From NCBI GenBank assembly GCA_017529925.1, contig JAFXMZ010000024.1:105605-169604 (forward strand): a DNA stretch of 64,000 bases. Reading direction: 5' to 3'. The position numbers and the translations under genes were made by a program. The notes under the pieces are model-generated. The model did not search any database, was not told where the DNA came from, and saw only the letters and a program-made list of their open reading frames with translations. This document shows positions 24,741 through 33,631 of the stretch, one piece after another. Every line of letters starts with the position of its first letter. The stretch's first letter is position 1. The DNA comes from Clostridiales bacterium (GTDB taxonomy: Bacteria; Bacillota; Clostridia; Saccharofermentanales; Saccharofermentanaceae).

Positions 24741-26537
24741 TCATGCTTCAAGCTGTGCAAAATATATATCGTGTGCCTTGGCAAAAGCCTTGTCGAATGC
24801 CTCGTCTCCGCTGTTATGAAGAGTCTCGTAGTACAGGTGCTCATGGTCCGCGAGTTCCGGACGGATCCTGACCATCGTGGCGACTCCGATATTGGAGCAG
24901 ATATTCGTGATCCTCTTGCACTCTACCATGAGGTTCGAGAAGATGGCATCCGCCATTATGTCGCATACGCCGTTGCTCATCCTTTCGAAGTGGTTCTGCT
25001 TGAGCTGGTTGATGAGTTCCCATCCGACCCTTACGAGAGGCTCGATCTGCATCGAGGCTTTCTCATCCCTTTTGCGGAATGACATCTCGGAATAATCTAT
25101 TATCTGGGACAGCAGCGAATAGAGTATCGACAGTTCCCTTTTTGCTTCGGCCGAGAAGACCGTGTCCGTCTTCGACATATTAAGTGCCTGATCGGCTATA
25201 TTGACCGCAATGTCGCCCAGTCTCTCAAACTCGGCAACGACCTTGTAATACTGGTTGAGTATCGCGACATGCTCCTCGCTCTGAAGATGCGGCAGCAGCT
25301 CTACCATATACCGGCTTACCCTGTCCGTCATGTTGTCTATCTCATCTTCCTCGACGTTGATCTCATCGCATATCTCCTGATTATATTCACGGAGCAGGGC
25401 GAAAGACTTCTCTATGTTGCTCTCAGACGCTTCGAACATCGTCATGAGGACATCATAGCAGCTGTTCAGTGCGATGGCGGGGGTCGAGAAGAATACCGGG
25501 GTAAGAGCATCGATCTTATCCTGATACTTGCCCCTTGCCTGAACATCATCCTTTACGATGATCTTACTGAGCTTCTCATATACGCCTACGAGCGGGAACA
25601 GCAGGATAGCACAGGAGAGATTGAATACGGAATTGGCATTCGCGATGGTACCCGAATTGACCGTACTGTCCCACAGATCATCTATAAGGCCCATATTATG
25701 GATGAGAAATACAGCGATGAAGACCAGTGCGGATTTGCTCAGATTGTAGATTATATTGACTATACCTACCCTCTTTGCGTCCGCTTTCGCACCTATCGAG
25801 CATACGATGGCAGTCGTGACGCAGTCACCGAGATAGATACCAACGATAACGGGATAGACACCCCTGAACGTCAGGAGTCCTGCTGACGAAAAAGCCTGAA
25901 GGATACCGACTGCAGCCGAGGAACTCTGAAGGATAAATGCGATCGTCGCACCCGTAACATATCCGACAAAAGGACTCGAACCGAGCTGTGAAAACATCTG
26001 CTCGACCATAGCCGATTCCTTTATGCTCGATACGGCACTCGTCATATTGAGAAGTCCCGAGAAGAGTATTCCGAAGCCGACGGCGATATTGCCTACCGAT
26101 CTCGTCGAATTCTTCTTGGATGACATCAGGAGTATTATTCCGATTATTATCGTTATCGGGGCCAGGGTCGAAGGCTGGAAGAACTTCAGGATGGTCATCG
26201 TATCCGAGCCGTCGTTCAGATCGAGGAGCCTTATGATCTGGCCGGTGACCGTCGTACCGACATTCGCACCGATGATGATGCCGAGCGACTGACGCAGTGT
26301 GAGGATGCCTGCTGCGACCAGACCTGATGTGATAACTATCGTAGCTGTAGATGACTGGATGAGCGCCGTGACGAGGATACCGAGGATAAGTGCCTTCCAG
26401 GTATTGTTGGTAACCTTCTCCATTGCGTTCTTGAATGTACCGGATGAGTTCTCCTTAAGGGAATCACCCATCAGCCTCATTCCGTAAAGGAACATGGCCA
26501 GACCGCCAAGGAGCGATATTACGCTGAAGATATCCAT
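24741..26537 (-). CDS. Na/phosphate cotransporter, NptA/YjbB type with PhoU-like domain
   Basis: A 598-residue protein. The N-terminal half is a membrane domain with two inverted Na/Pi repeats holding the family QSS signatures (ALIQSSTATIVITSG and FILQSSSAAVGIL). The C-terminal about 230 residues are helical and PhoU-like (YYKVVAEFERLGDIAVNIADQA). Proteins of this type move phosphate with Na+, and the PhoU part probably senses or gates. The promoter upstream is flanked by an inverted repeat. Confidence 0.88.
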   Translation of the reverse strand: MDIFSVISLLGGLAMFLYGMRLMGDSLKENSSGTFKNAMEKVTNNTWKALILGILVTALIQSSTATIVITSGLVAAGILTLRQSLGIIIGANVGTTVTGQIIRLLDLNDGSDTMTILKFFQPSTLAPITIIIGIILLMSSKKNSTRSVGNIAVGFGILFSGLLNMTSAVSSIKESAMVEQMFSQLGSSPFVGYVTGATIAFILQSSSAAVGILQAFSSAGLLTFRGVYPVIVGIYLGDCVTTAIVCSIGAKADAKRVGIVNIIYNLSKSALVFIAVFLIHNMGLIDDLWDSTVNSGTIANANSVFNLSCAILLFPLVGVYEKLSKIIVKDDVQARGKYQDKIDALTPVFFSTPAIALNSCYDVLMTMFEASESNIEKSFALLREYNQEICDEINVEEDEIDNMTDRVSRYMVELLPHLQSEEHVAILNQYYKVVAEFERLGDIAVNIADQALNMSKTDTVFSAEAKRELSILYSLLSQIIDYSEMSFRKRDEKASMQIEPLVRVGWELINQLKQNHFERMSNGVCDIMADAIFSNLMVECKRITNICSNIGVATMVRIRPELADHEHLYYETLHNSGDEAFDKAFAKAHDIYFAQLEA

Positions 26538-26548
26538 AAAAACCCCGT

Positions 26549-26605
26549 CACCGTATTATTCTTTATAAACAAGACAATTATACTATACGGTGGCGGGATT
26601 GATAA
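26549..26605 (-). promoter_or_regulatory. Promoter of the NptA-like gene with flanking inverted repeat
   Basis: On the minus strand TTATCA (26605-26600) and TATAAT (26582-26577) are 17 bp apart. An 8-bp inverted repeat, CACCGTAT (26549-26556) and ATACGGTG (26585-26592), brackets the -10 box and start site. Its half-sites could bind a repressor; no regulator is identified. Confidence 0.45.
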
Positions 26606-26646
26606 TATTCTGAAATATGATATTTATGTCGGCTTTCTTACCGTCT

Positions 26647-28413
26647 TCAGGATGATGCCACCACGACCTTATCCTTGCCGGTCTTCTTTGCTTCATAAAG
26701 GCCTGCATCGGCCCTCATACACCAGGCATCCGATGTCTCCCCGGGGATAAGCTGGGCAACACCGAGGCTCATCGTGGTCCTGCCTGCCTTCGGGAACTGA
26801 AGAGCGGCGAACCTCTCTCTTATCATCTCGGCAAAGATGGAAGCCTCCTTGGCGTTCATATTCGGAAGAAGTATCATAAACTCTTCTCCGCCCCATCTGC
26901 CTACTGTCGCCTTCGGGTTATTCTCTTCGATCACATCCCTGAGGAGAGTCGAGAGCATTCGAAGGACATTATCGCCCTCCCTGTGGCCGAATGTATCATT
27001 TACCGCCTTGAAGTCGTCGATGTCCATCATGATAACGGATGCAGGAAGATCAGTGTCCTTTTCCTTCGAACGGGTTGTTATGCGGTGCTGGATCTCGGTC
27101 CTGTTGAGAAGTCCGGTAAGTCCGTCGGATACAGCCACACGGGCAAGAGTCCTGTTGGCTTCCTCGAGTTCCTCAGTCGCAGCCTGAATGAAGTTGGCGA
27201 GTCTGTTTATCATCGATACCCTTCTGGATACCGCTTCCCTCGACAGACGGATATTCTCACTCAGACCGGAGCTGACAGCGCCCTCTCTCTGGGCAGCGAT
27301 GACAAGCGTGACATTATGCTGGTTTACGAATCCGCCCGTTCTCAGGAATTCTCCCGAAGTATAGAAACCCGAGGTCGGGGCGACCATCTGGAAAGGCAGT
27401 GTCTCTTTTCCGACTTCAGCATCTCCCCAGAAAGTCTTCCTGGCTGCGCATGAATATACCGAAACAGCCTCAGGACCGAATTCCCGAAGTTCTACCGCCT
27501 TATCATATACCGTGGAGTGGATCGTCTCGGGATCACCGTATGCGATCCTTACGTTCACGTCTTCACTTATGTCGGCAGTCATAGTGAGCGATCCGTCAGG
27601 ATTACACTTCGTCGGGGCTCTCAGTATATCTATCCCGTTATATTCATAGAAGAAAGGGAACTCGAGCGTGTTGATGAAGAACATCTCATCATTCTTTATC
27701 TTCAGATATCTGTAGTATGTGTCGTATGCAGGCTCACCGTCGAGTTCGTAAAGGGTACATCCCTCGGCCTTTGTTACGAGGATGCCTCTTCCGAGAGGTT
27801 TCCATCCTGCGATAAATGACGAACTGACATAATAGTCATCTCCGCCTGTCAGGAGAAATACTATGCCGCTCTCGACGAAGCCTCCCGATGAGGAGAATAC
27901 ATATGAATCATCTGAGAGCATATCCGTCGAAAAGGCTCCTCCGCCGAAGAGCTGGATATCCTCCGGAAGCTCGGACAGCCTCTCGCACAGTCTTGTCATG
28001 GACATACCCCTGATCGTTGTCATGAGCGTGACCGATTTGACCCACGGCCTCTCCCTGACTTCGGCAAGGAGCGTATCCACGGTGCGGTCCATCTCGCCCG
28101 TGGACATCGGCAGCTGGAGAATGCTGAGCATTGTTGTCGAGTATTCATACAGACTGCAGATTATCGCGATCTCATCCTCACAGAAATCGCCCATGACGAT
28201 ATTGCCTGCTCCGGAGCAGCCCATATAAAGTGCGTCGGGGATCTCGTTCCTTATAATGTCAACGACTGTCTTGACATCCTGCTTGTCCCCGTCGGCAACG
28301 AGTATCGTAAAAAGAACAGTAGATGCCAGGAGCGAATTCCTGAGATGCTTTATCTTGTTCAGGCTGTCCCTGAACTTCTCTTCGTTCTTATATGTAAACT
28401 GAAACTGTTTCAT
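26647..28413 (-). CDS. FIST-domain diguanylate cyclase
   Basis: A 588-residue cytoplasmic protein. FIST-N and FIST-C sensory domains fill residues 1-390 (DALYMGCSGAGNIV, QLFGGGAFSTDM, FYTSGEFLRTGGFVNQHN). A helical linker leads to a GGDEF domain with an active-type GGEEF motif (RWGGEEFMILL). FIST domains are thought to sense small ligands such as amino acids. The ATG at 28413 has GGAGG plus GGGGGA just upstream; the in-frame ATG at 28443 lies within the promoter-proximal region and is unlikely. Adjacent genes give no clue to the ligand. Confidence 0.85.
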   Translation of the reverse strand: MKQFQFTYKNEEKFRDSLNKIKHLRNSLLASTVLFTILVADGDKQDVKTVVDIIRNEIPDALYMGCSGAGNIVMGDFCEDEIAIICSLYEYSTTMLSILQLPMSTGEMDRTVDTLLAEVRERPWVKSVTLMTTIRGMSMTRLCERLSELPEDIQLFGGGAFSTDMLSDDSYVFSSSGGFVESGIVFLLTGGDDYYVSSSFIAGWKPLGRGILVTKAEGCTLYELDGEPAYDTYYRYLKIKNDEMFFINTLEFPFFYEYNGIDILRAPTKCNPDGSLTMTADISEDVNVRIAYGDPETIHSTVYDKAVELREFGPEAVSVYSCAARKTFWGDAEVGKETLPFQMVAPTSGFYTSGEFLRTGGFVNQHNVTLVIAAQREGAVSSGLSENIRLSREAVSRRVSMINRLANFIQAATEELEEANRTLARVAVSDGLTGLLNRTEIQHRITTRSKEKDTDLPASVIMMDIDDFKAVNDTFGHREGDNVLRMLSTLLRDVIEENNPKATVGRWGGEEFMILLPNMNAKEASIFAEMIRERFAALQFPKAGRTTMSLGVAQLIPGETSDAWCMRADAGLYEAKKTGKDKVVVASS

Positions 28414-28510
28414 TCCCCCGTCCTCCGTACAATTAGTATACATTAGGGCGCGGGGGCATATTTTTATAAATCTGTAAACTAATCTTTATGGGGATGTGTA
28501 CCGTTATGGC

Positions 28511-29479
28511 TTATCCGAGAGCCTTTTTGAGTACTTCCAGATTGTTCTTCATTATCCCGAGATAAGACTCGCCGTTTTCTATCCTTTTCGAATCGACAGA
28601 CTGGATCGAATCGAGGATAAGGACGGGCATATCGCTGTTTTTGCAGTTCTCCTTTATCGTCGAAGCGATCTTTCCGTTTCCTGTCTCCGTCGTGATGAGG
28701 GCAGGTACATTGAGCTCGTCCGCTTTGCCCGCGAGGAATATCACCGTCTCGAAATCTGCCTGAGTCTCGGCCGAGCACCCCGGGAAAGCCGCATAATAAT
28801 CAAGGCCGTAATCAGCCGTCAGATAAATGAACGGAAAGCGGTCGGCGACGATGATCGTCGTGACGGATGCTTCTTCACATGCTTTTTTATACTCGGAATC
28901 AAGTGCCGTGAGCTCGCTTATATATCTGTCCTTATTGGCGGAATATACGGATTCATTGTCCGGATCGGCCTTTGACAGGGCATCCTCTATCGCTTCGCAG
29001 GACGCGGCGGCATTTCTTAAGGAGAGCCAGATATGCTCATCATATTCGGTCTCTTCCTCATCCTCCCCGTCTTCAGCGGACATTCCTTCCTTCGTCTCTT
29101 CTTCACGGATGCTGTCTCCGATGACATCCATCAGGTCGACTATGATCATATCCTCATTGACCTTGTTCTCGAGAGCATCCCTGACCCACTCCTCGGACTC
29201 ACCGCCTGTAAAGATCAGGATGTCGCATGTCGTTATATCGACTATGTCATCTGATGAAGGCTGAAAGCTGTGAGGATCGACCCCGTTATCCATAATCAGG
29301 GTGATATCCATACCGGCAGGATTATCGCCGGCGATATTCCTCGTCCAGTCATATTCCGAAAAAGAGACGACGACTACATCGAGTCTTTCATCATCTCCTG
29401 CCGCAGAGCACGAACAGAGTACTCCGGCTGCCATGACCGCCGTAATAAATAGTGTAAGAACCGATCTGATATATCTCAT
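28511..29479 (-). CDS. Zinc/manganese-type ABC substrate-binding lipoprotein (ZnuA-like)
   Basis: A 322-residue lipoprotein with a lipobox ending VLCSC. The cluster A-I fold has metal-site patterns DNGVDPHSFQPS and YDEHIWLSLRN. Between them is a very acidic loop (GMSAEDGEDEEETEYDEH), like the His/Asp-rich metal-collecting loop of ZnuA but based on Asp and Glu. It should bind a divalent metal outside the cell and deliver it to an ABC importer. No permease or ATPase gene is next to it, so it is an orphan binding protein here. A Fur/Zur-type box precedes it. Confidence 0.82.
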   Translation of the reverse strand: MRYIRSVLTLFITAVMAAGVLCSCSAAGDDERLDVVVVSFSEYDWTRNIAGDNPAGMDITLIMDNGVDPHSFQPSSDDIVDITTCDILIFTGGESEEWVRDALENKVNEDMIIVDLMDVIGDSIREEETKEGMSAEDGEDEEETEYDEHIWLSLRNAAASCEAIEDALSKADPDNESVYSANKDRYISELTALDSEYKKACEEASVTTIIVADRFPFIYLTADYGLDYYAAFPGCSAETQADFETVIFLAGKADELNVPALITTETGNGKIASTIKENCKNSDMPVLILDSIQSVDSKRIENGESYLGIMKNNLEVLKKALG

Positions 29480-29503
29480 CTTTCCGTCACAGACTCCCGA
29501 ATT

Positions 29504-29518
29504 TGAAAATCGTTCTCA
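29504..29518. promoter_or_regulatory. Fur/Zur-family operator candidate
   Basis: TGAAAATCGTTCTCA has the 7-1-7 arrangement of Fur-family boxes (compare TGATAATnATTATCA) and lies 25 bp upstream of the ZnuA-like start codon. Given the gene, a zinc-responsive Zur is the best guess. Two mismatches between half-sites keep confidence moderate. Confidence 0.5.
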
Positions 29519-29558
29519 TTTTTAACATGTCCGGGCGCGATTGTCAATAACAGAATAT

Positions 29559-32500
29559 CTATTCAGCTGTATGCGGTGTGTTTTTCGCGCCGATGAGTAT
29601 ATCGAGTATATCTGTGACTTCATCCACGGTGGAGAGATGGGATTTTGTCTTCGGCTTATAGTGCAGATAAGGCTTTCCCTGCGCACACATAAGGATACGT
29701 CCCGCGAAGTCGGGTACTCCGAGGAGCTTTCCGACAGCATCGAAATCCATCTTTCTGTCACCCGCGAAGTAAAGGAGCACGCCGGCCTCCTTGAAACAGA
29801 CTCTCTCAAAGCCCGCATCCGCAGCCATGGAACGTATCAGCGAGGCACCTGCAAGGAAGACGACTTCCTTCGGCATATCTCCGTATCTGTCGGTGATCTC
29901 GTCGGTAAGGTCATTATAATCATCCCTGTTCCTGACAGATCCCAGACGCCTGTATACGAGCATCCTCTGTGTCTCGTCGCCGATATAATCCGAAGGGATA
30001 TACGAATCGAAATCCACCTCGAGATTGACCTCGGGAGGAGGAAGGAATGTCTCGTCGCCGTCTTCACGGAGAGCCTTGATCTCTTCGTCGAGGATACGGC
30101 AGTAGAGTTCATAACCTATTACATCCATATGGCCGTGCTGCTCTGCACCGAGGAGATTTCCTGCTCCCCTTACCTCGAGATCCCTGAGGGCTATCTTGAC
30201 GCCTGAACCTAATTCGGTGAATTCCCTGATCGCCATGAGGCGCTTTCTCGAATCGGAATTCATCTCCTTATCGGGATCGTATGTGATATATGCATAAGCC
30301 TGCCTGTCAGATCTTCCCACGCGTCCCTTTATCTGGTAGAGCTGTGAAAGTCCGAACCTGTCGGAATCCTCGACTATCATCGTATTGACGTTCGGCATAT
30401 CGACGCCTGATTCGATTATCGTCGTGCATACGAGGATATCCGCCTCGCCGATTATGAAGGACTCTATGATCTTCTCCATCTGGTGTTCGCTCATCTTTCC
30501 GTGAGCGTAGACGACCCTGACATTGGGCATTATCTCGGAAAGATGTGCAGCCTTGCTGTCTATATCCGCAGTCTTGTTATAGAGATAGAAGACCTGTCCT
30601 CCCCTCGCTATCTCGCGGAGGCATGCGCTTATTATCACCTCTTCATCGAATCCCATGACATATGTCTGTACCGGCCTTCTGTTCATCGGCGCCTCATCGA
30701 GTACCGATATATCCCTTATGCCCGTCATCGACATATGGAGCGTTCTCGGGATAGGTGTTGCCGTTAATGTCAGGACGTCTATATTCGACCTTAATGCCTT
30801 TATCTGTTCCTTGTGATTGACGCCGAACCTCTGCTCCTCATCGACAACGAGAAGACCGAGCTTATGAGGGACCACATCCTTTGAAAGAAGTCTGTGCGTA
30901 CCGACGACTATATCGACGTTGCCGTCCTTTATGTCCTCGAGGTTCTTCTTCATCTGCGCTGCCGGAACGAATCTCGACAGGAGTGCCACCTTGACGGGGA
31001 AACTGCCGAGGCGTTCTATCAGATTATCGTAATGCTGCTGGGCCAGGAGCGTAGTCGGGGCGAGCATAAATGCCTGCCTGCCGTTCCCGACGCACTTGAA
31101 CATCGCCCTGAAGGCCACCTCTGTCTTACCGAATCCGACATCTCCGCAAAGGAGCCTGTCCATCGGAACGTCGCTTTCCATATCCTTCTTGATATCCGCT
31201 ATCGCCGCAAGCTGATCTCCTGTCTCCGTAAACGGGAAATTCTCCTCGAATTCCTTCTGCCACACATCATCGGGAGAACATCTGTAACCCTTTCCTCTCC
31301 TTCTTGCGGCATAGAGCTTTACCAGATCGAAAGCGACCTTTTTCGCTGCGTTCCTTGCGCGTTCGACCGACTTGTTCCACTCGCCCGAATCGAGCGACGA
31401 GAGCTTCGGCGGCCTGCCCGCGGGTCCTATATATTTTGAGAGCTTGTCGAGTCTTTCGACGGGAAGATATATGACGGCATTCTTGGCATAGTCGATCTTC
31501 AGATAGTCCCTGTTGGACCTTCCCATCCTCATATTGACGATGCCGTCATAACGGCCTATTCCATGAGCGTCATGAACAACGTAATCACCGGGAGCTATCT
31601 CGTCAAAAGTCCTTATCCTTCCGGCTGAAGACCTCTTTGAAGTGATCTTTTTCTGCGCACCGAAAACATCCTGTTCGCCTATCAGTATCAGCCCTGCATC
31701 CGGATACGAAAAACCGGAGGGGAGCGGAACTTCTATAGTCCTGATCGATACCTCTTCTTCAAGGAGCCTTTCCCTGAGCGCTTCGGTCCTCCTCTTTCCG
31801 GTAATGAGAAAGCATACTTCGCTTCCCTCATTTCTGTCCTTCACGAACTGCGCGAGATCATGGTCCCTGCCTCTCCAGTTCTCGCCCGAGTGTGACATCA
31901 CTTCGACAGTCTTTCCTCCGGGAAGGCAGTTGCCTGTCGACTTGAGGCATGACAGCGTCGTAATCCGCCCCGATCTGTCGAGGAGCTTCAGCATCACGTC
32001 TGTCCTGAGCGGTGCATCGAATGCACACACAGGTGCGAAGCCCTGCTCGAAAGCCTGTTTGGCAGATGCAGTATAGTCTGCCGTATACTGATCGATCCTC
32101 GACCTTGAAAGTCCCATCTCATCGATCATTACGAGCGCCTTATCCCTGTCGATATAGTCGGGGATAAACGAGAAATCGTCATATATGAGCGAGAGCCATC
32201 TGGCAAAGCCCGATATCCTCATTCCTTCCCTTACGGCTTCGACATCAGCTGCCGTCGTCTTCCTGAGGACATCAGCCGTTTTGGAGTTGCCGGTGGAATC
32301 CATCTTCTCCATATCTGCAAATGCCGCCTTCTGCATCGCGGATGAAAGTTCCTTTCTCCTCCCGTTCTCGATCAGTATCTCGTCGGCCGGGAATATCCTG
32401 ACTTTCTTAAGCTGGTCTACCGATCTTTGCGAGGAGATATCGAAAAGCTTTATCTGATCTATCTCATCATCAAAGAATACGAGCCTTACCGGACTTGATC

Positions 32501-33071
32501 TGTCGGGAGTAAAGATGTCCGTGACATCTCCTCTGGATGAGAACTCTCCGGGGGACGATACCTGTCCCGTCCTCTCATAACCCATGGCGATAAGCTTTGA
32601 TGTAAGGTCCGACGGATCGATCCTGTCTCCGAGCCTGATGCTCAGGACATTCCTGTCATATACCGCCTTGGGCATCATCCTGTTGATGAGTGCTCCCGCA
32701 CATATTATCGCGGCACCGAAATCGCCTTCGCTGATCCTCGCGACCGCACCCGCTCTCATTGTCCCGGGTTCTCTCGATGAAGCGACCGCGGAAACAAGGG
32801 ACAGATCTGCAGGGGCGAGGACTACCGTTTCCCCGTCGATAAAAGGTCTTATGGACGTCTCGAAAGCTCTGGCCGCAGCGATATCGGGAACGATGACGAC
32901 CGGCTTCTTCCCTTCCCTCATGGCAAGGGCTGCAGCCATGTATCCCTTCTGCTGTTCACAGATCCCCGTAACGTTAAGATGGAGGCCCCCGTCACGGCAG
33001 ATGTCCGCCTTTTCGATGAGCCTCTTGTCTTCATTGATCAGTTCAAGGATCTTCTTTATCTCTTCAGTCAT
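29559..33071 (-). CDS. mfd: Transcription-repair coupling factor Mfd
   Basis: A full-length 1170-residue Mfd. The N-terminal UvrB-homology region is followed by the RNA polymerase interaction domain (FDEIAPGDYVVHDAHGIGRY, about 490-510). The RecG-like translocase has LLCGDVGFGKTEVAFRA (Walker A), VVDEEQRFG (DEEQ box), TATPIPRTL and VVYAHGKMSEHQM. A C-terminal TRCF domain follows. It removes stalled RNA polymerase and recruits UvrA. It overlaps the pth 3' end by 8 bp, forming a glmU-pth-mfd unit, a gene order common in Firmicutes. Confidence 0.96.
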   Translation of the reverse strand: MTEEIKKILELINEDKRLIEKADICRDGGLHLNVTGICEQQKGYMAAALAMREGKKPVVIVPDIAAARAFETSIRPFIDGETVVLAPADLSLVSAVASSREPGTMRAGAVARISEGDFGAAIICAGALINRMMPKAVYDRNVLSIRLGDRIDPSDLTSKLIAMGYERTGQVSSPGEFSSRGDVTDIFTPDRSSPVRLVFFDDEIDQIKLFDISSQRSVDQLKKVRIFPADEILIENGRRKELSSAMQKAAFADMEKMDSTGNSKTADVLRKTTAADVEAVREGMRISGFARWLSLIYDDFSFIPDYIDRDKALVMIDEMGLSRSRIDQYTADYTASAKQAFEQGFAPVCAFDAPLRTDVMLKLLDRSGRITTLSCLKSTGNCLPGGKTVEVMSHSGENWRGRDHDLAQFVKDRNEGSEVCFLITGKRRTEALRERLLEEEVSIRTIEVPLPSGFSYPDAGLILIGEQDVFGAQKKITSKRSSAGRIRTFDEIAPGDYVVHDAHGIGRYDGIVNMRMGRSNRDYLKIDYAKNAVIYLPVERLDKLSKYIGPAGRPPKLSSLDSGEWNKSVERARNAAKKVAFDLVKLYAARRRGKGYRCSPDDVWQKEFEENFPFTETGDQLAAIADIKKDMESDVPMDRLLCGDVGFGKTEVAFRAMFKCVGNGRQAFMLAPTTLLAQQHYDNLIERLGSFPVKVALLSRFVPAAQMKKNLEDIKDGNVDIVVGTHRLLSKDVVPHKLGLLVVDEEQRFGVNHKEQIKALRSNIDVLTLTATPIPRTLHMSMTGIRDISVLDEAPMNRRPVQTYVMGFDEEVIISACLREIARGGQVFYLYNKTADIDSKAAHLSEIMPNVRVVYAHGKMSEHQMEKIIESFIIGEADILVCTTIIESGVDMPNVNTMIVEDSDRFGLSQLYQIKGRVGRSDRQAYAYITYDPDKEMNSDSRKRLMAIREFTELGSGVKIALRDLEVRGAGNLLGAEQHGHMDVIGYELYCRILDEEIKALREDGDETFLPPPEVNLEVDFDSYIPSDYIGDETQRMLVYRRLGSVRNRDDYNDLTDEITDRYGDMPKEVVFLAGASLIRSMAADAGFERVCFKEAGVLLYFAGDRKMDFDAVGKLLGVPDFAGRILMCAQGKPYLHYKPKTKSHLSTVDEVTDILDILIGAKNTPHTAE

Positions 33072-33627
33072 TCTCTTTCACGTATTCAAGTGCAGCATCT
33101 GCCGCTGCTTCAAACGAATCGAATACTGTCTGTCTTTCTTCCTTCGGTATGTCCGAAAGGACATAATCCGCGAGAGGACGGTCCTCCGGCTTGGGTCCCA
33201 TCCCTATCCTTACCCTCGGGAACTCCTGTGTGCCCAGATGTGCTATCACGGACTTCATCCCGTTATGTGTGCCCGCGCTTCCTTTCGCACGTACACGTAT
33301 GGACCCGGTCGGGATGTCGATATCGTCATAGATGATGATTATGTGCGAGGGCTTTATCTTGAAAAAGTTTGCAGCTTTCGCCACCGATATCCCCGAATTG
33401 TTCATATATGTCTTAGGCTTGAGGATCACGACTTCCCTGCCTTCATATCTGCCCTTGCCGTATGTTCCTTCATAGCCCGTTCGGTCTATCCTGATCCCGG
33501 TCTTATCGGCGATCATCTCGGCTGTCAGGAAACCGCAGTTGTGACGGTTATAGGCATATTTGTCTCCGGGATTTCCGAGTCCCGCGATCAGCCAGATATC
33601 GGATTCCTTCTTCGCGAAAAGGGACAC
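33064..33627 (-). CDS. pth: Peptidyl-tRNA hydrolase
   Basis: A 187-residue Pth of normal length. It has IAGLGNPGDKY, the catalytic His region NRHNCGFLT, KPKTYMNNSG and GSAGTHNGMKS. It recycles peptidyl-tRNA released from stalled ribosomes. The start is GTG at 33627 with GGAGG 9 nt upstream, and it begins 4 bp after the glmU stop. Confidence 0.95.
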   Translation of the reverse strand: MSLFAKKESDIWLIAGLGNPGDKYAYNRHNCGFLTAEMIADKTGIRIDRTGYEGTYGKGRYEGREVVILKPKTYMNNSGISVAKAANFFKIKPSHIIIIYDDIDIPTGSIRVRAKGSAGTHNGMKSVIAHLGTQEFPRVRIGMGPKPEDRPLADYVLSDIPKEERQTVFDSFEAAADAALEYVKEND

Positions 33628-33631
33628 GTCC

